Shown piece by piece: positions 53,278 to 62,016 of a stretch of DNA of 64,000 nucleotides (positions are counted from its first letter, which is position 1; each line of letters begins with the position of its first letter). The position numbers and the translations under genes are program-made. Origin of the DNA: Streptomyces caelestis (GTDB taxonomy: Bacteria > Actinomycetota > Actinomycetes > Streptomycetales > Streptomycetaceae); NCBI RefSeq assembly GCF_001279005.1, contig NZ_LGCN01000228.1:176478-240477 (forward strand). Reading direction: 5' to 3'. Below the pieces are notes generated by a model that did no database searches, was not told the origin of the DNA, and saw only the letters and a program-made list of their open reading frames with translations.

Positions 53278-55466
53278 CCCCGCAGTACGACCGGACGAGT
53301 CCCCCGGCGGACCCCGCCGCCTGGGGCCCCCCGGAGGGGGCCCGGCACGCGGCCCCCGGCACGGGCGAACCCCGCGGGCCCCTCGCCCGCAGAGCGTGGC
53401 GCGGCCGGCCCGAGGACCCCCGCTGGGCGCGCCCCGCCCTCCTCGGCCTGCTGCTGGCGACCGGACTGCTCTACCTCTACGACCTGAGCGCCTCCGGATA
53501 CGCCAACTCCTTCTACTCGGCGGCCGTCCAGGCGGGCAGTGAGTCCTGGAAGGCGTTCTTCTTCGGCTCGCTGGACGCGGCGAACGCCATCACCGTGGAC
53601 AAGCCCCCGGCCTCGCTGTGGCCGATGGAGCTGTCGGTCAGGGTCTTCGGCCTGAACTCCTGGGCGATCCTGGTGCCCGAGGCGCTCATGGGCGTCGGCA
53701 CGGTCGCCGTCGTGTACGCGGCCGTCCGCCGCCGCTTCGGTCCGGCGGCCGGTCTGATCGCGGGCGCGGTCCTCGCGCTCACCCCGGTCGCGGCGCTGAT
53801 GTTCCGGTTCAACAACCCGGACGCGATGCTGGCGCTGCTGACGTCCGTCGCCTGTTACCTCGTCGTCCGCGCCCTGGAGGACGGCCGCACGAAGTGGCTG
53901 GTGTGGGCCGGGGCCGCGATCGGTTTCGCGTTCCTCGCCAAGACCCTCCAGGCCTTCCTGATCCTCCCGGCCCTCGCGCTGGTCTACGGCGTCTGCGCGC
54001 CCGTGCGGCCGAGGAAGCGGCTGGGCCAGCTGGCGCTGGCGACCCTCGCGCTGGTCGTCTCCGGCGGCTGGTGGGTGGCGGTCGTCGAACTGTGGCCGGC
54101 GTCGTCGCGCCCGTACGTCGGCGGTTCGCAGAACAACAGCTTCCTTGAGCTGACCTTCGGCTACAACGGTCTCGGCCGGCTCAACGGCGAGGAGACCGGC
54201 AGCGTCGGCGGCGGTGGTGGTGGCATGGGCGGCGGCGGACAGTGGGGCGAGACCGGCTGGGACCGGATGTTCGACTCCGAGATCGGCGGCCAGATCTCCT
54301 GGCTGCTGCCCGCCGCGCTGATCCTGCTCGTCGCCGGCCTGGTGCTCACCCGGAAGGCCGCGCGGACCGACCTCGCCCGCGCCTCGTTCCTGGTGTGGGG
54401 CGGCTCGCTGCTGACGACCATGGTGGTCTTCAGCTACATGGCCGGCATCTTCCACCAGTACTACACGGTGGCCCTCGCCCCCTCCCTCGCGGCCGTGGTC
54501 GGCATGGGCGCGGCGGCCCTGTGGGAGAAGCGGCGGGCGCCGTGGGCGTCGCTCGCCCTCGCGGCCGCCGTCACGGCCACGGCGGCCTGGGGGTACGTGC
54601 TGCTCGACCGCACGCCCGACTACCTGCCGTGGCTGAAGTGGCCGGTCCTGGTCGGCGGGCTGGTCGCCGCCCTCGGGCTGGTCTTCGCGGGCAGGGTGGG
54701 GCGGCGGGTGGCGCTCGCGGCGGCGGGGCTGGGTCTGGCGGCCGCGCTGGCCGGTCCGACGGCGTACACGCTGAGCACCGTGCAGGAGGGACACACCGGT
54801 TCGATCGTCACCGCCGGTCCGGCCGGGGCGAGCAGGGGCGGCGGTCCCGGCGGAGGCGGCGGCGGCTTCCCCGGCGGGGGCGGGCCCGGCGGGCAGACCC
54901 CGCAGGGCGGCCAGGGCCAGACCCCGCCCGGCGCGGGCGGCAACGGCGCCGGCGGCTTCCTTGGCGGCGGCCCCACGGGCCAGGACGGTCAGGGCGGTCA
55001 GGGTGGCCGGAACGGCCAGGGCGCCCCGCGGAGCGGCACCGGCGACAGCGCCGAGGGCGGCATGCCCGGCGGCGCGGGCGGCGGCATGGGCGGTCTGCTC
55101 GGCGGCGCGGACGTCGACTCCGAGGCCAAGGAGCTGCTGGAGGCCGACGCCGACGACTACACCTGGGCCGCCGCGGCCATCGGCGCCCAGAACGCCGCGA
55201 GCTACCAGCTCTCCACCGGTGAACCCGTGATGGCGATCGGCGGCTTCAACGGCACCGACCCGTCCCCGACCCTGGCCCGGTTCAAGGAGTACGTGGCCGA
55301 AGGGAAGATCCACTACTTCGTCGCCGGCGGCGGCATGGGCGGCGGCATGGGCGGGGACTCCGGCGGCTCCGGGCAGATCTCCACCTGGGTGCAGGAGAAC
55401 TTCGAGGAGGTGACGGCCGGCTCGGCCACCTTCTACGACCTCACACGGAAGACGACCGACGGCTGA
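53274..55466 (+). CDS. GT-C membrane glycosyltransferase (family 39/ArnT/YkcB-like)
   Basis: A 730-residue polytopic transferase. The first luminal loop has YANSFYSAAVQAGSESWKAFFFGSLDAANAITVDKPPASLW, including the catalytic acidic site and the DKPP motif of the YkcA/YkcB family. About 11 helices run to residue 500. Two Gly-rich stretches interrupt it (about 308-322 and 515-620). A C-terminal extracellular domain (620-730) has YTWAAAAIGAQNAASYQL and VMAIGGFNGTDPSPTL. It should move sugar from the polyprenyl-phosphate made by the preceding gene to an envelope acceptor. ATGA overlap couples the two genes. Confidence 0.92.
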   Translation: MTPQYDRTSPPADPAAWGPPEGARHAAPGTGEPRGPLARRAWRGRPEDPRWARPALLGLLLATGLLYLYDLSASGYANSFYSAAVQAGSESWKAFFFGSLDAANAITVDKPPASLWPMELSVRVFGLNSWAILVPEALMGVGTVAVVYAAVRRRFGPAAGLIAGAVLALTPVAALMFRFNNPDAMLALLTSVACYLVVRALEDGRTKWLVWAGAAIGFAFLAKTLQAFLILPALALVYGVCAPVRPRKRLGQLALATLALVVSGGWWVAVVELWPASSRPYVGGSQNNSFLELTFGYNGLGRLNGEETGSVGGGGGGMGGGGQWGETGWDRMFDSEIGGQISWLLPAALILLVAGLVLTRKAARTDLARASFLVWGGSLLTTMVVFSYMAGIFHQYYTVALAPSLAAVVGMGAAALWEKRRAPWASLALAAAVTATAAWGYVLLDRTPDYLPWLKWPVLVGGLVAALGLVFAGRVGRRVALAAAGLGLAAALAGPTAYTLSTVQEGHTGSIVTAGPAGASRGGGPGGGGGGFPGGGGPGGQTPQGGQGQTPPGAGGNGAGGFLGGGPTGQDGQGGQGGRNGQGAPRSGTGDSAEGGMPGGAGGGMGGLLGGADVDSEAKELLEADADDYTWAAAAIGAQNAASYQLSTGEPVMAIGGFNGTDPSPTLARFKEYVAEGKIHYFVAGGGMGGGMGGDSGGSGQISTWVQENFEEVTAGSATFYDLTRKTTDG

Positions 55467-55484
55467 CGGTCCCCCGACGGGGAC

Positions 55485-55515
55485 GAGGGCGGTGACACCC
55501 CGTGTCACCGCCCTC
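55485..55515. terminator. Convergent terminator at end of glycosylation operon
   Basis: Perfect 14-bp arms GAGGGCGGTGACAC and GTGTCACCGCCCTC with a 3-base loop, between the glycosyltransferase stop and the convergent PPOX stop. Confidence 0.85.
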
Positions 55516-55526
55516 ACGCGTTTCCC

Positions 55527-55997
55527 CTACTCCCCCTCGACCAGCCGCGCCGGGAAACCGCCGGTCGCCACCGGACCCCAGCGCTCCGGAGTGATCCGGA
55601 TGATCGACTTGCCCTGCTTGACCATGGCGGCGCGGTACTCGTCCCAGTCCGGGTGCTCGCCGGCGATGTTCCGGTAGTACTCCACCAGCGGCTCCACGGA
55701 GTCGGGCGAGTCGACCACCTCGGCGGTGCCGTCGATCTGCACCCACGGCCCGTTCCAGTCGTCGCTGAGGACGATCAGGCTCACCCGGCCGTCCCGCTTG
55801 GCGTTGCGGGTCTTGGCGCGCTCGGGGTACGTGGAGACCACGATCCGGCCCGAGTCGTCGACCCCGCAGGTCAGCGGCGAGCCCTGGGGACCGCCGTCGG
55901 CCCGCCGGGTCAGCAGGATCGCCCGGTGCCGGGGCCGTACGAAGTCCAGCAGTTCGTCGAGGGACACACGGGTGTTCGTCGCGATGTTGGGTGCCAT
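55527..55997 (-). CDS. PPOX-class F420/flavin-dependent oxidoreductase
   Basis: A 156-residue split-barrel protein of the pyridoxamine-oxidase-like class. RAILLTRRADGGPQGSPLTCGVDDSGRIVVSTYPERAKTRNAKRDGRVSLIVLSDD covers the cofactor-binding strands; the R-A-K-T-R-N pattern is typical of F420-binding members. The reductive target is unknown. It is followed by the STAS gene in the opposite order of transcription (9 bases between them). Confidence 0.9.
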   Translation of the reverse strand: MAPNIATNTRVSLDELLDFVRPRHRAILLTRRADGGPQGSPLTCGVDDSGRIVVSTYPERAKTRNAKRDGRVSLIVLSDDWNGPWVQIDGTAEVVDSPDSVEPLVEYYRNIAGEHPDWDEYRAAMVKQGKSIIRITPERWGPVATGGFPARLVEGE

Positions 55998-56006
55998 GGC
56001 GTCAGC

Positions 56007-56372
56007 CTAGGCCGCCATGGCCTCCGGGAGGTTGTCGTACACGGGGACGTCGCGGCGCAGGCCGGTCAGTTCCAGCACGCGGCCCGCCACGCTGCCCGGA
56101 CGGGCCACCACGTACACGCGGGTGGCGGGGCGCAGCAGCCGGCGTACGTCGTTGATGAGGCGGACGCCCTGGGAGTCCATGAACCGGGTCGCGGTGAGGT
56201 CGAGGACCAGGACCCGGGGCTGCCGGCCGTCGCCGGTACGCGCTCCGGAGACGATGGTGCCGAGGAGGCCCCCGGCGTTGGAGGAGTCGATCTCCGGGGG
56301 GAGCCGGAGCAGCACGTGCGCGGACGCGTCACGCGGCTCGGAGGGGTTCGGCGGGAAGGTCACGGCGCTCAC
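56007..56372 (-). CDS. STAS-domain anti-sigma factor antagonist
   Basis: A 121-residue SpoIIAA/RsbV-like protein. VLVLDLTATRFMDSQGVRLINDVRR contains the phosphorylatable Ser in DSQG. Its partners are RsbW-like kinases and SpoIIE-type phosphatases, and candidates for both lie elsewhere in this window. Two GTG starts are in frame (56372 and 56363). It may be cotranscribed with the PPOX gene. Confidence 0.87.
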   Translation of the reverse strand: MSAVTFPPNPSEPRDASAHVLLRLPPEIDSSNAGGLLGTIVSGARTGDGRQPRVLVLDLTATRFMDSQGVRLINDVRRLLRPATRVYVVARPGSVAGRVLELTGLRRDVPVYDNLPEAMAA

Positions 56373-56623
56373 CTGGCAGACGTGTGTCGTCCGGGATTCC
56401 GGTAAGGCCGCTTCCTGACCCGCCCGCCCATTGCACCACGCCGGAGGGCGCCGGCGAAAGCGGGCCGGGGCGGCGGTCGGTCCGGATGCCGATACCCCGG
56501 ATCCGGACGTCACCCCATCGCAACCGAACAGATAGAGTTCTGTGCGTCCTTTGCTCGCAGTCGGGAATGTGCTGCGGAGCTCTCCTGCGCACGGTGGTGA
56601 CGCCGTGCACGCCGAAGAGGTTC

Positions 56624-57334
56624 GTGGTGGTTGCGTCCCGGTTTTCTGATTTGACCCGTTTCCCGGCTGGGTTGGAGCTGGCGGAAGCGCTCACACAAGC
56701 TGCACGGAAACTGCACGAGACGTCCGCTCCGGACAGCGCCCTGGAGACCGCGGTCCGTCTCGCGGTCGACCTCGTGCCGGGCGCCGACCACGCGGGCATC
56801 TCCGTCGTGGAGCGGGACAACCGGCGCTCCACGCTCGCCTGGACCGACGACGTCGTGCGCACCGCCGAGGAGGACGACGACCCCGGGGCCGGGCGCCGGC
56901 CGTACTGGCACCGGCTGTGGACCGCCCCCGTGGCCGCGGTCGAGGACAGCGAGAACGACGAGGGCGAGGGCGCGCTGGCCGGACTCGGCCTGCGGTCCGT
57001 GCTGTCGCTGCGGCTGCGGGCCGACCGTCGCCGGCTGACCGTGCTCACCGTCTACGCCCGCAAGCCGCGCGCCTTCGACGAGACCGCGCTGCGGATCGGC
57101 CGGCTGTTCACCGCGCACGTGGGCATCGCCCTCGACTCCGCCACCGTGCGCGAGCAGCTCACCGAGGCCATGCGCACCCGGGACCTGATCGGCCAGGCCA
57201 CCGGCATCCTCATGGAGCGCCTGAACATCGACGCGGCCGGCGCCTTCGACAGCCTGGTGCGGGCCTCGCAGCGGGAGAACGTCAAACTGCGCGACCTCGC
57301 CCGCCGCATCGTCGACCCGCCCGGCACCCCCTGA
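56624..57334 (+). CDS. GAF-ANTAR RNA-binding antiterminator
   Basis: A 236-residue protein with a GAF sensor domain (about 20-165) and a C-terminal ANTAR domain (about 172-228: LTEAMRTRDLIGQATGILMERLNIDAAGAFDSLVRASQRENVKLRDLARRIV). ANTAR proteins bind paired hexanucleotide RNA hairpins to prevent termination. The GTG at 56624 follows GAAGAGG; the frame stays open upstream with poorer codon use. It ends 8 bases before the convergent YceI stop. Confidence 0.87.
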   Translation: MVVASRFSDLTRFPAGLELAEALTQAARKLHETSAPDSALETAVRLAVDLVPGADHAGISVVERDNRRSTLAWTDDVVRTAEEDDDPGAGRRPYWHRLWTAPVAAVEDSENDEGEGALAGLGLRSVLSLRLRADRRRLTVLTVYARKPRAFDETALRIGRLFTAHVGIALDSATVREQLTEAMRTRDLIGQATGILMERLNIDAAGAFDSLVRASQRENVKLRDLARRIVDPPGTP

Positions 57335-57342
57335 CGGGGGCG

Positions 57343-58164
57343 TCACGCGGCCGGGAGCGACGCCCCCTGGACGGCCTGGACGTCCAGCTCCACCCGGAGG
57401 GTGGCGCCGATGGCCGCGATGCCGGCCTGGACGACCTGGTTGTAGTTCATCGCGAAGTCCTCGCGCCGCAGTTCGGCCGTGGCGCGGAAGGCCGCCCGAG
57501 TGCCGCCCCAGGGGTCCGCCCCGGTGCCGAGGTAGGCCAGGTCCAGGTCGACGGGCCGGACGACCCCCCGCATGGCCAGCTCGCCGTGGACCGTCCAGCG
57601 GTCGGAACCCGCCTCGGACAGACCGGTGGACCGGTAGGTGATCTCGGGGTACCGCTCGACGTCCAGGAAGTCCGCGGACCGCAGATGGGTGTCGCGCATC
57701 CCGTTGCCGGTGTCGATGGACGCCGCCCGGATCACCGCCTCCACCCGCGACGCGGCGACGTCGTCCGGCGCGATCTCCACCAGGGCCGCGAACTCGGTGA
57801 ACCGGCCCCGCACGCTGGAGATGCCCAGGTGCTGGGCGACCGCCGCCACGCTCGAATGCGCCGGGTCCACGGTCCACGGTCCCGGCGGCGGCAGCTCGGT
57901 GCCGCCCTGCCGGGCCAGCGTCACCGTTCCGACCTCGGCCCGCCCGCTCGCGGTGACGATCGCGCTGGCGGCGGCGGGCGCGTACCCGACCGCGGTGACG
58001 ATCACGGTGTACGCCCCCGGCGCCAGCGCGGTGGCGTCCCGCACCACGCCCTCGGGGTCCGCCTCGGCGCGCAGCACCTGCGTGCCGGTCCCGTCGGCCA
58101 CCGTGACGACCGCGTGCGACACGGCCCATCCGTCCCGGGTGCGGATCCTCGCGGTCAGTGACAT
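57343..58164 (-). CDS. YceI protein with N-terminal carboxypeptidase-regulatory-like domain
   Basis: A 273-residue two-domain protein. Residues 1-85 form a beta-sandwich of the CarboxypepD_reg type (AVSHAVVTVADGTGTQVLRAEADPEGVVRD, APGAYTVIVTAVGYAPA). Residues 95-270 are a YceI lipocalin-like domain (WTVDPAHSSVAAVAQHLGISSVRGRF, REDFAMNYNQVVQAG), a fold that binds isoprenoid lipids. There is no signal peptide, unlike E. coli YceI, so it is probably cytoplasmic. GGGAGAG precedes the ATG. It follows the exporter gene that carries the same kind of domain. Confidence 0.9.
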   Translation of the reverse strand: MSLTARIRTRDGWAVSHAVVTVADGTGTQVLRAEADPEGVVRDATALAPGAYTVIVTAVGYAPAAASAIVTASGRAEVGTVTLARQGGTELPPPGPWTVDPAHSSVAAVAQHLGISSVRGRFTEFAALVEIAPDDVAASRVEAVIRAASIDTGNGMRDTHLRSADFLDVERYPEITYRSTGLSEAGSDRWTVHGELAMRGVVRPVDLDLAYLGTGADPWGGTRAAFRATAELRREDFAMNYNQVVQAGIAAIGATLRVELDVQAVQGASLPAA

Positions 58165-58209
58165 CCCGTTCTCTCCCTGCGCAAACATACGAAATGGCCG
58201 AATGGGGCC

Positions 58210-58263
58210 GGCCCGTGGCGGGGGCGCGTCTCCGCTACAGGACGCGCCCGCCCGCCACGGGCC
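58210..58263 (-). terminator. Hairpin between exporter and YceI genes
   Basis: GGCCCGTGGCGGGGGCGCGTC (58210-58230) pairs with 58241-58263 over about 21 bases with one small bulge and a 10-base loop. It would end or attenuate the exporter transcript before the YceI gene. Confidence 0.75.
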
Positions 58264-58272
58264 GGGGTTTCG

Positions 58273-60837
58273 CTACTCGCCCGGGTGGGCGAGCTCGATG
58301 TCGTGGTCGTCGACACCGGCGCCGGTGACCCTCAGGGCCGTCGCCACCGGCGGGTAGCCCGTGGCGATCACGGTGTACTCGCCGCCGTCCAGGTCGGCGA
58401 AGGCGTACGCCCCGTCCGCGCCGGTCGTCGCGGTGCCGGCCACGTTGCCCGCCGCGTCGACCAGGGTGACCCGGGCGTCGGCCAGCGGCCCGTGCGGGGC
58501 GCGGACCACGCCCCGCACCCGGGCGCCGGTCTCCAGGTCGACCTCGACCCGGGTGACCCCGGCGCCGCCCACCTCGACGGGCAGGGCGCGCGGCCGGTAC
58601 CCGGCGGCGTTCACCGCCACGGTCACCGCGCCCGGCACCAGCTCGGCGAAGGAGAACTCGCCCTGCTCACCGGTGCTCCCGGTGGCCAGCAGATCCCCGC
58701 GCACATCGGTGACGATCACCATGGCGTCCGGCACCGGCAGCCCGGCGTCGGCGGTGCGGACCAGTCCGGTCAGCCCGCTGGTGCCGCTGAGCAGGATGTC
58801 GTAGGCGACCGGCTCGTCGTTCACCACGACCGTGGACGCCTGCGGCTGGTGGCCGTCGGCGGCGGCGATCAGGACGTACGACCCGGCCCCGGGCGCGTCC
58901 ACCGCGTACGCGCCGTCGGCCTGCGCCACCGACCGGCCCAGCTGACGCCCGCCCAGCGAGATCAGCGTGACGGCGGCCCGCGGCACGGGCGCGCTGTCGG
59001 CGCCCCGCACGACACCGCGCACCGGGATGCCGCCGGAGGCGGGCGTCCCCGGCTCACCGGGGCCGGTCGCCGTGGCGACGGCGGCGAGCCGCTGGGTCGC
59101 CGCGGCCTTGTCGACCGGGGTGTCCGAGGCGGCGGAGGGCGCCGGCGCCTCGGCCGCCGTCGTACCGGACGAAACCGGCTCGTCGGCGACGCGGGCGGCT
59201 CCGGCGGGGGCCGGCGCCGCCGGCGGGGCGGTCTCGGCCGCGGCCTCCGCGGCCTGGGCCAGCGCGCCCGAGGTCCGCAGCGGGACCTCCTTGATGAACA
59301 GCGTCACCAGGAAGGCGAGCAGGGCGATCGGCGCGACGTACAGGAAGATGTCGGCGATGCCGTGCCCGTAGGCGCTCTCCAGCCAGGTGCGGATGGACGG
59401 GGGCAGCAGGTCCATGTCGGGGATCGTGCCGCTGCCGGAGGTCTTGGCGGCGGCCGCCTGCTCCTGCGGGCTGAGCTGCCCGATGGTGTCCTGGGCGTAG
59501 CCGGTGATCCGGCTGGACATGACCGAGCCGAGCACGGAGACGCCCACCGCGCCGCCGAGGGACCGGAAGAAGGTCACGACGGAGGAGGCCGCGCCCAGGT
59601 CGCCGGGGTCCACCTGGTTCTGCGTGCACAGGACCAGGTTCTGCATCATCATGCCGACGCCGAGACCCATGAGCGCCATGAAGACGCCGATGTGCCAGTA
59701 GGGGGTGTCGTAGCGCATGGTGCCGAGCAGGCCCAGGCCCGCCGTCAGCAGGACGCCGCCGGCCAGCAGCCAGCTCTTCCACCTGCCGGTCCTGGTGATG
59801 ATGATGCCGGAGAGCGTGGACGATATGAACAGGCCGCCGATCATCGGGATGGTCATGACGCCCGACATCGTCGGGGACTTGTCCCGGGCCAGCTGGAAGT
59901 ACTGGCTGAAGTAGACGGTGCCCGCGAACATCGCGATCCCGACGAACAGCGAGGCCAGCGAGGCCAGGGTGATGGTGCGGTTCCTGAACAGGCGCAGCGG
60001 GATGATCGGCTCGCTCGCCCGCGACTCGACGAAGAGGAAGACCAGCGTCAGCACGATCGAGCCGCCGACCATGACGCCCGTCTGCCAGGACATCCAGTCG
60101 TACTTGTCGTCGGCGAAGGTGACCCAGACGAGCAGCAGGCAGACGGCCGCGGTGACGAAGAAGGCGCCGGCCCAGTCGACCTTGGTCTTCCGCTTGACCA
60201 CGGGCAGGTTCAGCGTCTTCTGCAGCACGATCAGCGCGATGATCGCGAAGGGCACGCCGACGTAGAGGCACCAGCGCCAGCCGAGCCAGCTGGTGTCGGT
60301 GATGACGCCGCCGAGCAGCGGGCCGCCGACGGTCGCGACGGCGAAGGTCGCGCCCAGGTAGCCGGAGTAGCGTCCGCGCTCACGCGGGGAGATCATCGCG
60401 GCCATGATGATCTGCGCCAGGGCGGACAGACCGCCGGCGCCCAGGCCCTGGATGGCGCGGGCGGTGATCAGCATCGCCGGGTTCTGCGCCAGACCGGCCA
60501 CGACGGAGCCGATGACGAAGACGACCAGGGCCGCCTGGACCAGGATCTTCTTGCTGGTGAGGTCGGCGAGCTTGCCCCACAGGGGGGTGGAGGCGGTCAT
60601 CGTCAGCAGCGAGGCGGTGACGACCCAGGTGTAGGCGCTCTGGCCGCCGCCGAGGTCGGAGACGATCTCGGGCAGGGCGTTGGTGACGATGGTCGACGAC
60701 AGGATGGCGCAGAACATGCCGAGCAGCAGCCCGGAGAGCGCCTCCATGATCTGCCGATGGGTCATCGGAGCGTCTGCGGAGGAGCCTCCCCCGTGCTTGG
60801 CATGAGCCCGCACACCGTTCGGTGTGGTCGTTGCCAT
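58273..60837 (-). CDS. 14-TM MFS exporter with three C-terminal carboxypeptidase-regulatory-like domains
   Basis: An 854-residue DHA2-family (EmrB/QacA) exporter. Fourteen helices lie in residues 30-535, with LWGKLADLTSKKI (loop 2-3) and GGPLLGGVITD (motif C of antiporters). An Ala/Pro-rich linker (540-615) leads to three beta-sandwich repeats (about 618-700, 700-775, 775-850), each with a GVVR...P...A.VT...DGAYAF pattern. With 14 helices the C-terminus should be cytoplasmic, an unusual place for such domains. The gene lies between a MarR gene and the YceI gene. Confidence 0.92.
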   Translation of the reverse strand: MATTTPNGVRAHAKHGGGSSADAPMTHRQIMEALSGLLLGMFCAILSSTIVTNALPEIVSDLGGGQSAYTWVVTASLLTMTASTPLWGKLADLTSKKILVQAALVVFVIGSVVAGLAQNPAMLITARAIQGLGAGGLSALAQIIMAAMISPRERGRYSGYLGATFAVATVGGPLLGGVITDTSWLGWRWCLYVGVPFAIIALIVLQKTLNLPVVKRKTKVDWAGAFFVTAAVCLLLVWVTFADDKYDWMSWQTGVMVGGSIVLTLVFLFVESRASEPIIPLRLFRNRTITLASLASLFVGIAMFAGTVYFSQYFQLARDKSPTMSGVMTIPMIGGLFISSTLSGIIITRTGRWKSWLLAGGVLLTAGLGLLGTMRYDTPYWHIGVFMALMGLGVGMMMQNLVLCTQNQVDPGDLGAASSVVTFFRSLGGAVGVSVLGSVMSSRITGYAQDTIGQLSPQEQAAAAKTSGSGTIPDMDLLPPSIRTWLESAYGHGIADIFLYVAPIALLAFLVTLFIKEVPLRTSGALAQAAEAAAETAPPAAPAPAGAARVADEPVSSGTTAAEAPAPSAASDTPVDKAAATQRLAAVATATGPGEPGTPASGGIPVRGVVRGADSAPVPRAAVTLISLGGRQLGRSVAQADGAYAVDAPGAGSYVLIAAADGHQPQASTVVVNDEPVAYDILLSGTSGLTGLVRTADAGLPVPDAMVIVTDVRGDLLATGSTGEQGEFSFAELVPGAVTVAVNAAGYRPRALPVEVGGAGVTRVEVDLETGARVRGVVRAPHGPLADARVTLVDAAGNVAGTATTGADGAYAFADLDGGEYTVIATGYPPVATALRVTGAGVDDHDIELAHPGE

Positions 60838-60850
60838 GGACTTCCTTCTC

Positions 60851-61342
60851 TTACGCGCTTGCGGGTGTACGGGTGGTCTGTTCGGGAGCGGGAGGCGCCG
60901 GACGGGGCACCGTGCGGCAGTCGCCGAAGCTGTCCCTGAGCCGGGCCATCAGCTGATTGAGCCGGCCGACCTCGTCGTCGGGCCAGTCGTCCAGGCGCTC
61001 CGCGAGGAGCCGGGTGGTCCGCCGGAACAGCTCGTCGAGCTGGGTCTGGCCGGAGGCGGTGAGGTGCAGGATGCGGGACCGCTTGTCGGCGGGATCGGGG
61101 GACCGCTCGATCCAGCCGCGCTCGGCCAGATGGGCGGCGTGGCGGCTGGTGACCGACATGTCCACGGACAGCAGCTCGGCGAGCTTGCTCATGCGCATGT
61201 CGCCGTGGCGGCCGAGCAGCGTCAGCACGGCGGCGGAGCCGCTGGGGCAGTCGGCCGGCAGGATCCGCCTCATCTCCCGCTTGACGGCGCCGAAGGCGCT
61301 GAACTGTCGCACCAGCTCCTCGTACTGCGCCTGCTCGGCCAT
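60851..61342 (-). CDS. MarR-family repressor of the exporter
   Basis: A 163-residue winged-helix regulator: MRMSKLAELLSVDMSVTSRHAAHLAERGWIERSPDPADKRSRILHLTASG covers HTH and wing. It ends 13 bases before the exporter start and is probably cotranscribed with it. GGGAGG precedes the ATG at 61342. A TTGC/GCAA dyad lies upstream. Confidence 0.92.
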   Translation of the reverse strand: MAEQAQYEELVRQFSAFGAVKREMRRILPADCPSGSAAVLTLLGRHGDMRMSKLAELLSVDMSVTSRHAAHLAERGWIERSPDPADKRSRILHLTASGQTQLDELFRRTTRLLAERLDDWPDDEVGRLNQLMARLRDSFGDCRTVPRPAPPAPEQTTRTPASA

Positions 61343-61358
61343 GGCACCTCCCACTTGA

Positions 61359-61371
61359 TTGCTTAGGGCAA
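61359..61371. promoter_or_regulatory. Possible MarR operator
   Basis: TTGCTTAGGGCAA has TTGC/GCAA arms and lies 16 bases upstream of the marR start, where autorepression would act. The surrounding 61343-61628 gap holds no gene. Confidence 0.4.
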
Positions 61372-61628
61372 CGATAGGAATGGATGGTTGCCACAGGCAA
61401 ATAAAAACGGGTCTTCCGGCTCAAAAACTTGGCAAAGGCAAGTAATCGCGAGAGTAAACCCGCAGGCCAGGGCCCTGTCCACCCCGTACGGGCCGTTCGC
61501 CGGCCCTCCGGGGCGCCGCGCGGATCCTGCCCGGAAGCCGCTCCCCGGGGCCGGTCCGAACCGCACGGCGCCCGCGGTCCGCGCCCCCGCTTGGGCGCCT
61601 CACCGGGCATTCGCTAGGGTCTCGGGAC

Positions 61629-61823
61629 ATGGCTAACTCCCAGGGCCCGCAGGGCAACCACGACCCCGCCGGCAGCACCCAGATGTTCCGCGCGTTCGTC
61701 GACGAGGAACCCCAGGCCCGGCAGGCCGCCGCGACCGGCGGCGGCCCGCGGATCGGCCTGATCGTCGGCATCGTCGTCGCCGTGGCGGTCGTCGCCGCGG
61801 TGGCCTGGCTCGCGCTGAAGTAG
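61629..61823 (+). CDS. Small membrane protein of unknown function
   Basis: A 64-residue protein with a polar N-terminus (MANSQGPQGNHDPAGSTQMF) and one C-terminal transmembrane helix (IGLIVGIVVAVAVVAAVAWLAL). The TAG is followed at once by a terminator hairpin. I do not recognise a family. Confidence 0.75.
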   Translation: MANSQGPQGNHDPAGSTQMFRAFVDEEPQARQAAATGGGPRIGLIVGIVVAVAVVAAVAWLALK

Positions 61824-61832
61824 CCCGTCCCG

Positions 61833-61854
61833 GGGACCGCGCCGACGCGGTCCC
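61833..61854 (+). terminator. Terminator after the small membrane protein gene
   Basis: Perfect 9-bp arms GGGACCGCG (61833-61841) and CGCGGTCCC (61846-61854) with a 4-base loop, 9 bases past the stop codon. Confidence 0.7.
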
Positions 61855-62016
61855 GGCGTCGCGGTTCCCCTCAGGCGTGACGGCGGCGGCCCGGCGCGTG
61901 CGCGGGCACCGGAGAACGCGGCGGCCGCCGTTGCGCCCGTACGGGGCGCCCCGGCGGCCACGAGACCGATGTCACGCGCGGAGCGTCCCTCGGGCGCTCC
62001 GCCTCCTGATCACGCC

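Noticed and set aside
52809..55517. A 902-codon open frame on the minus strand opposite the glycosyltransferase genes
   Set aside because: The plus-strand genes have intact motifs and overlapping starts; the antisense frame has only low-complexity sequence.
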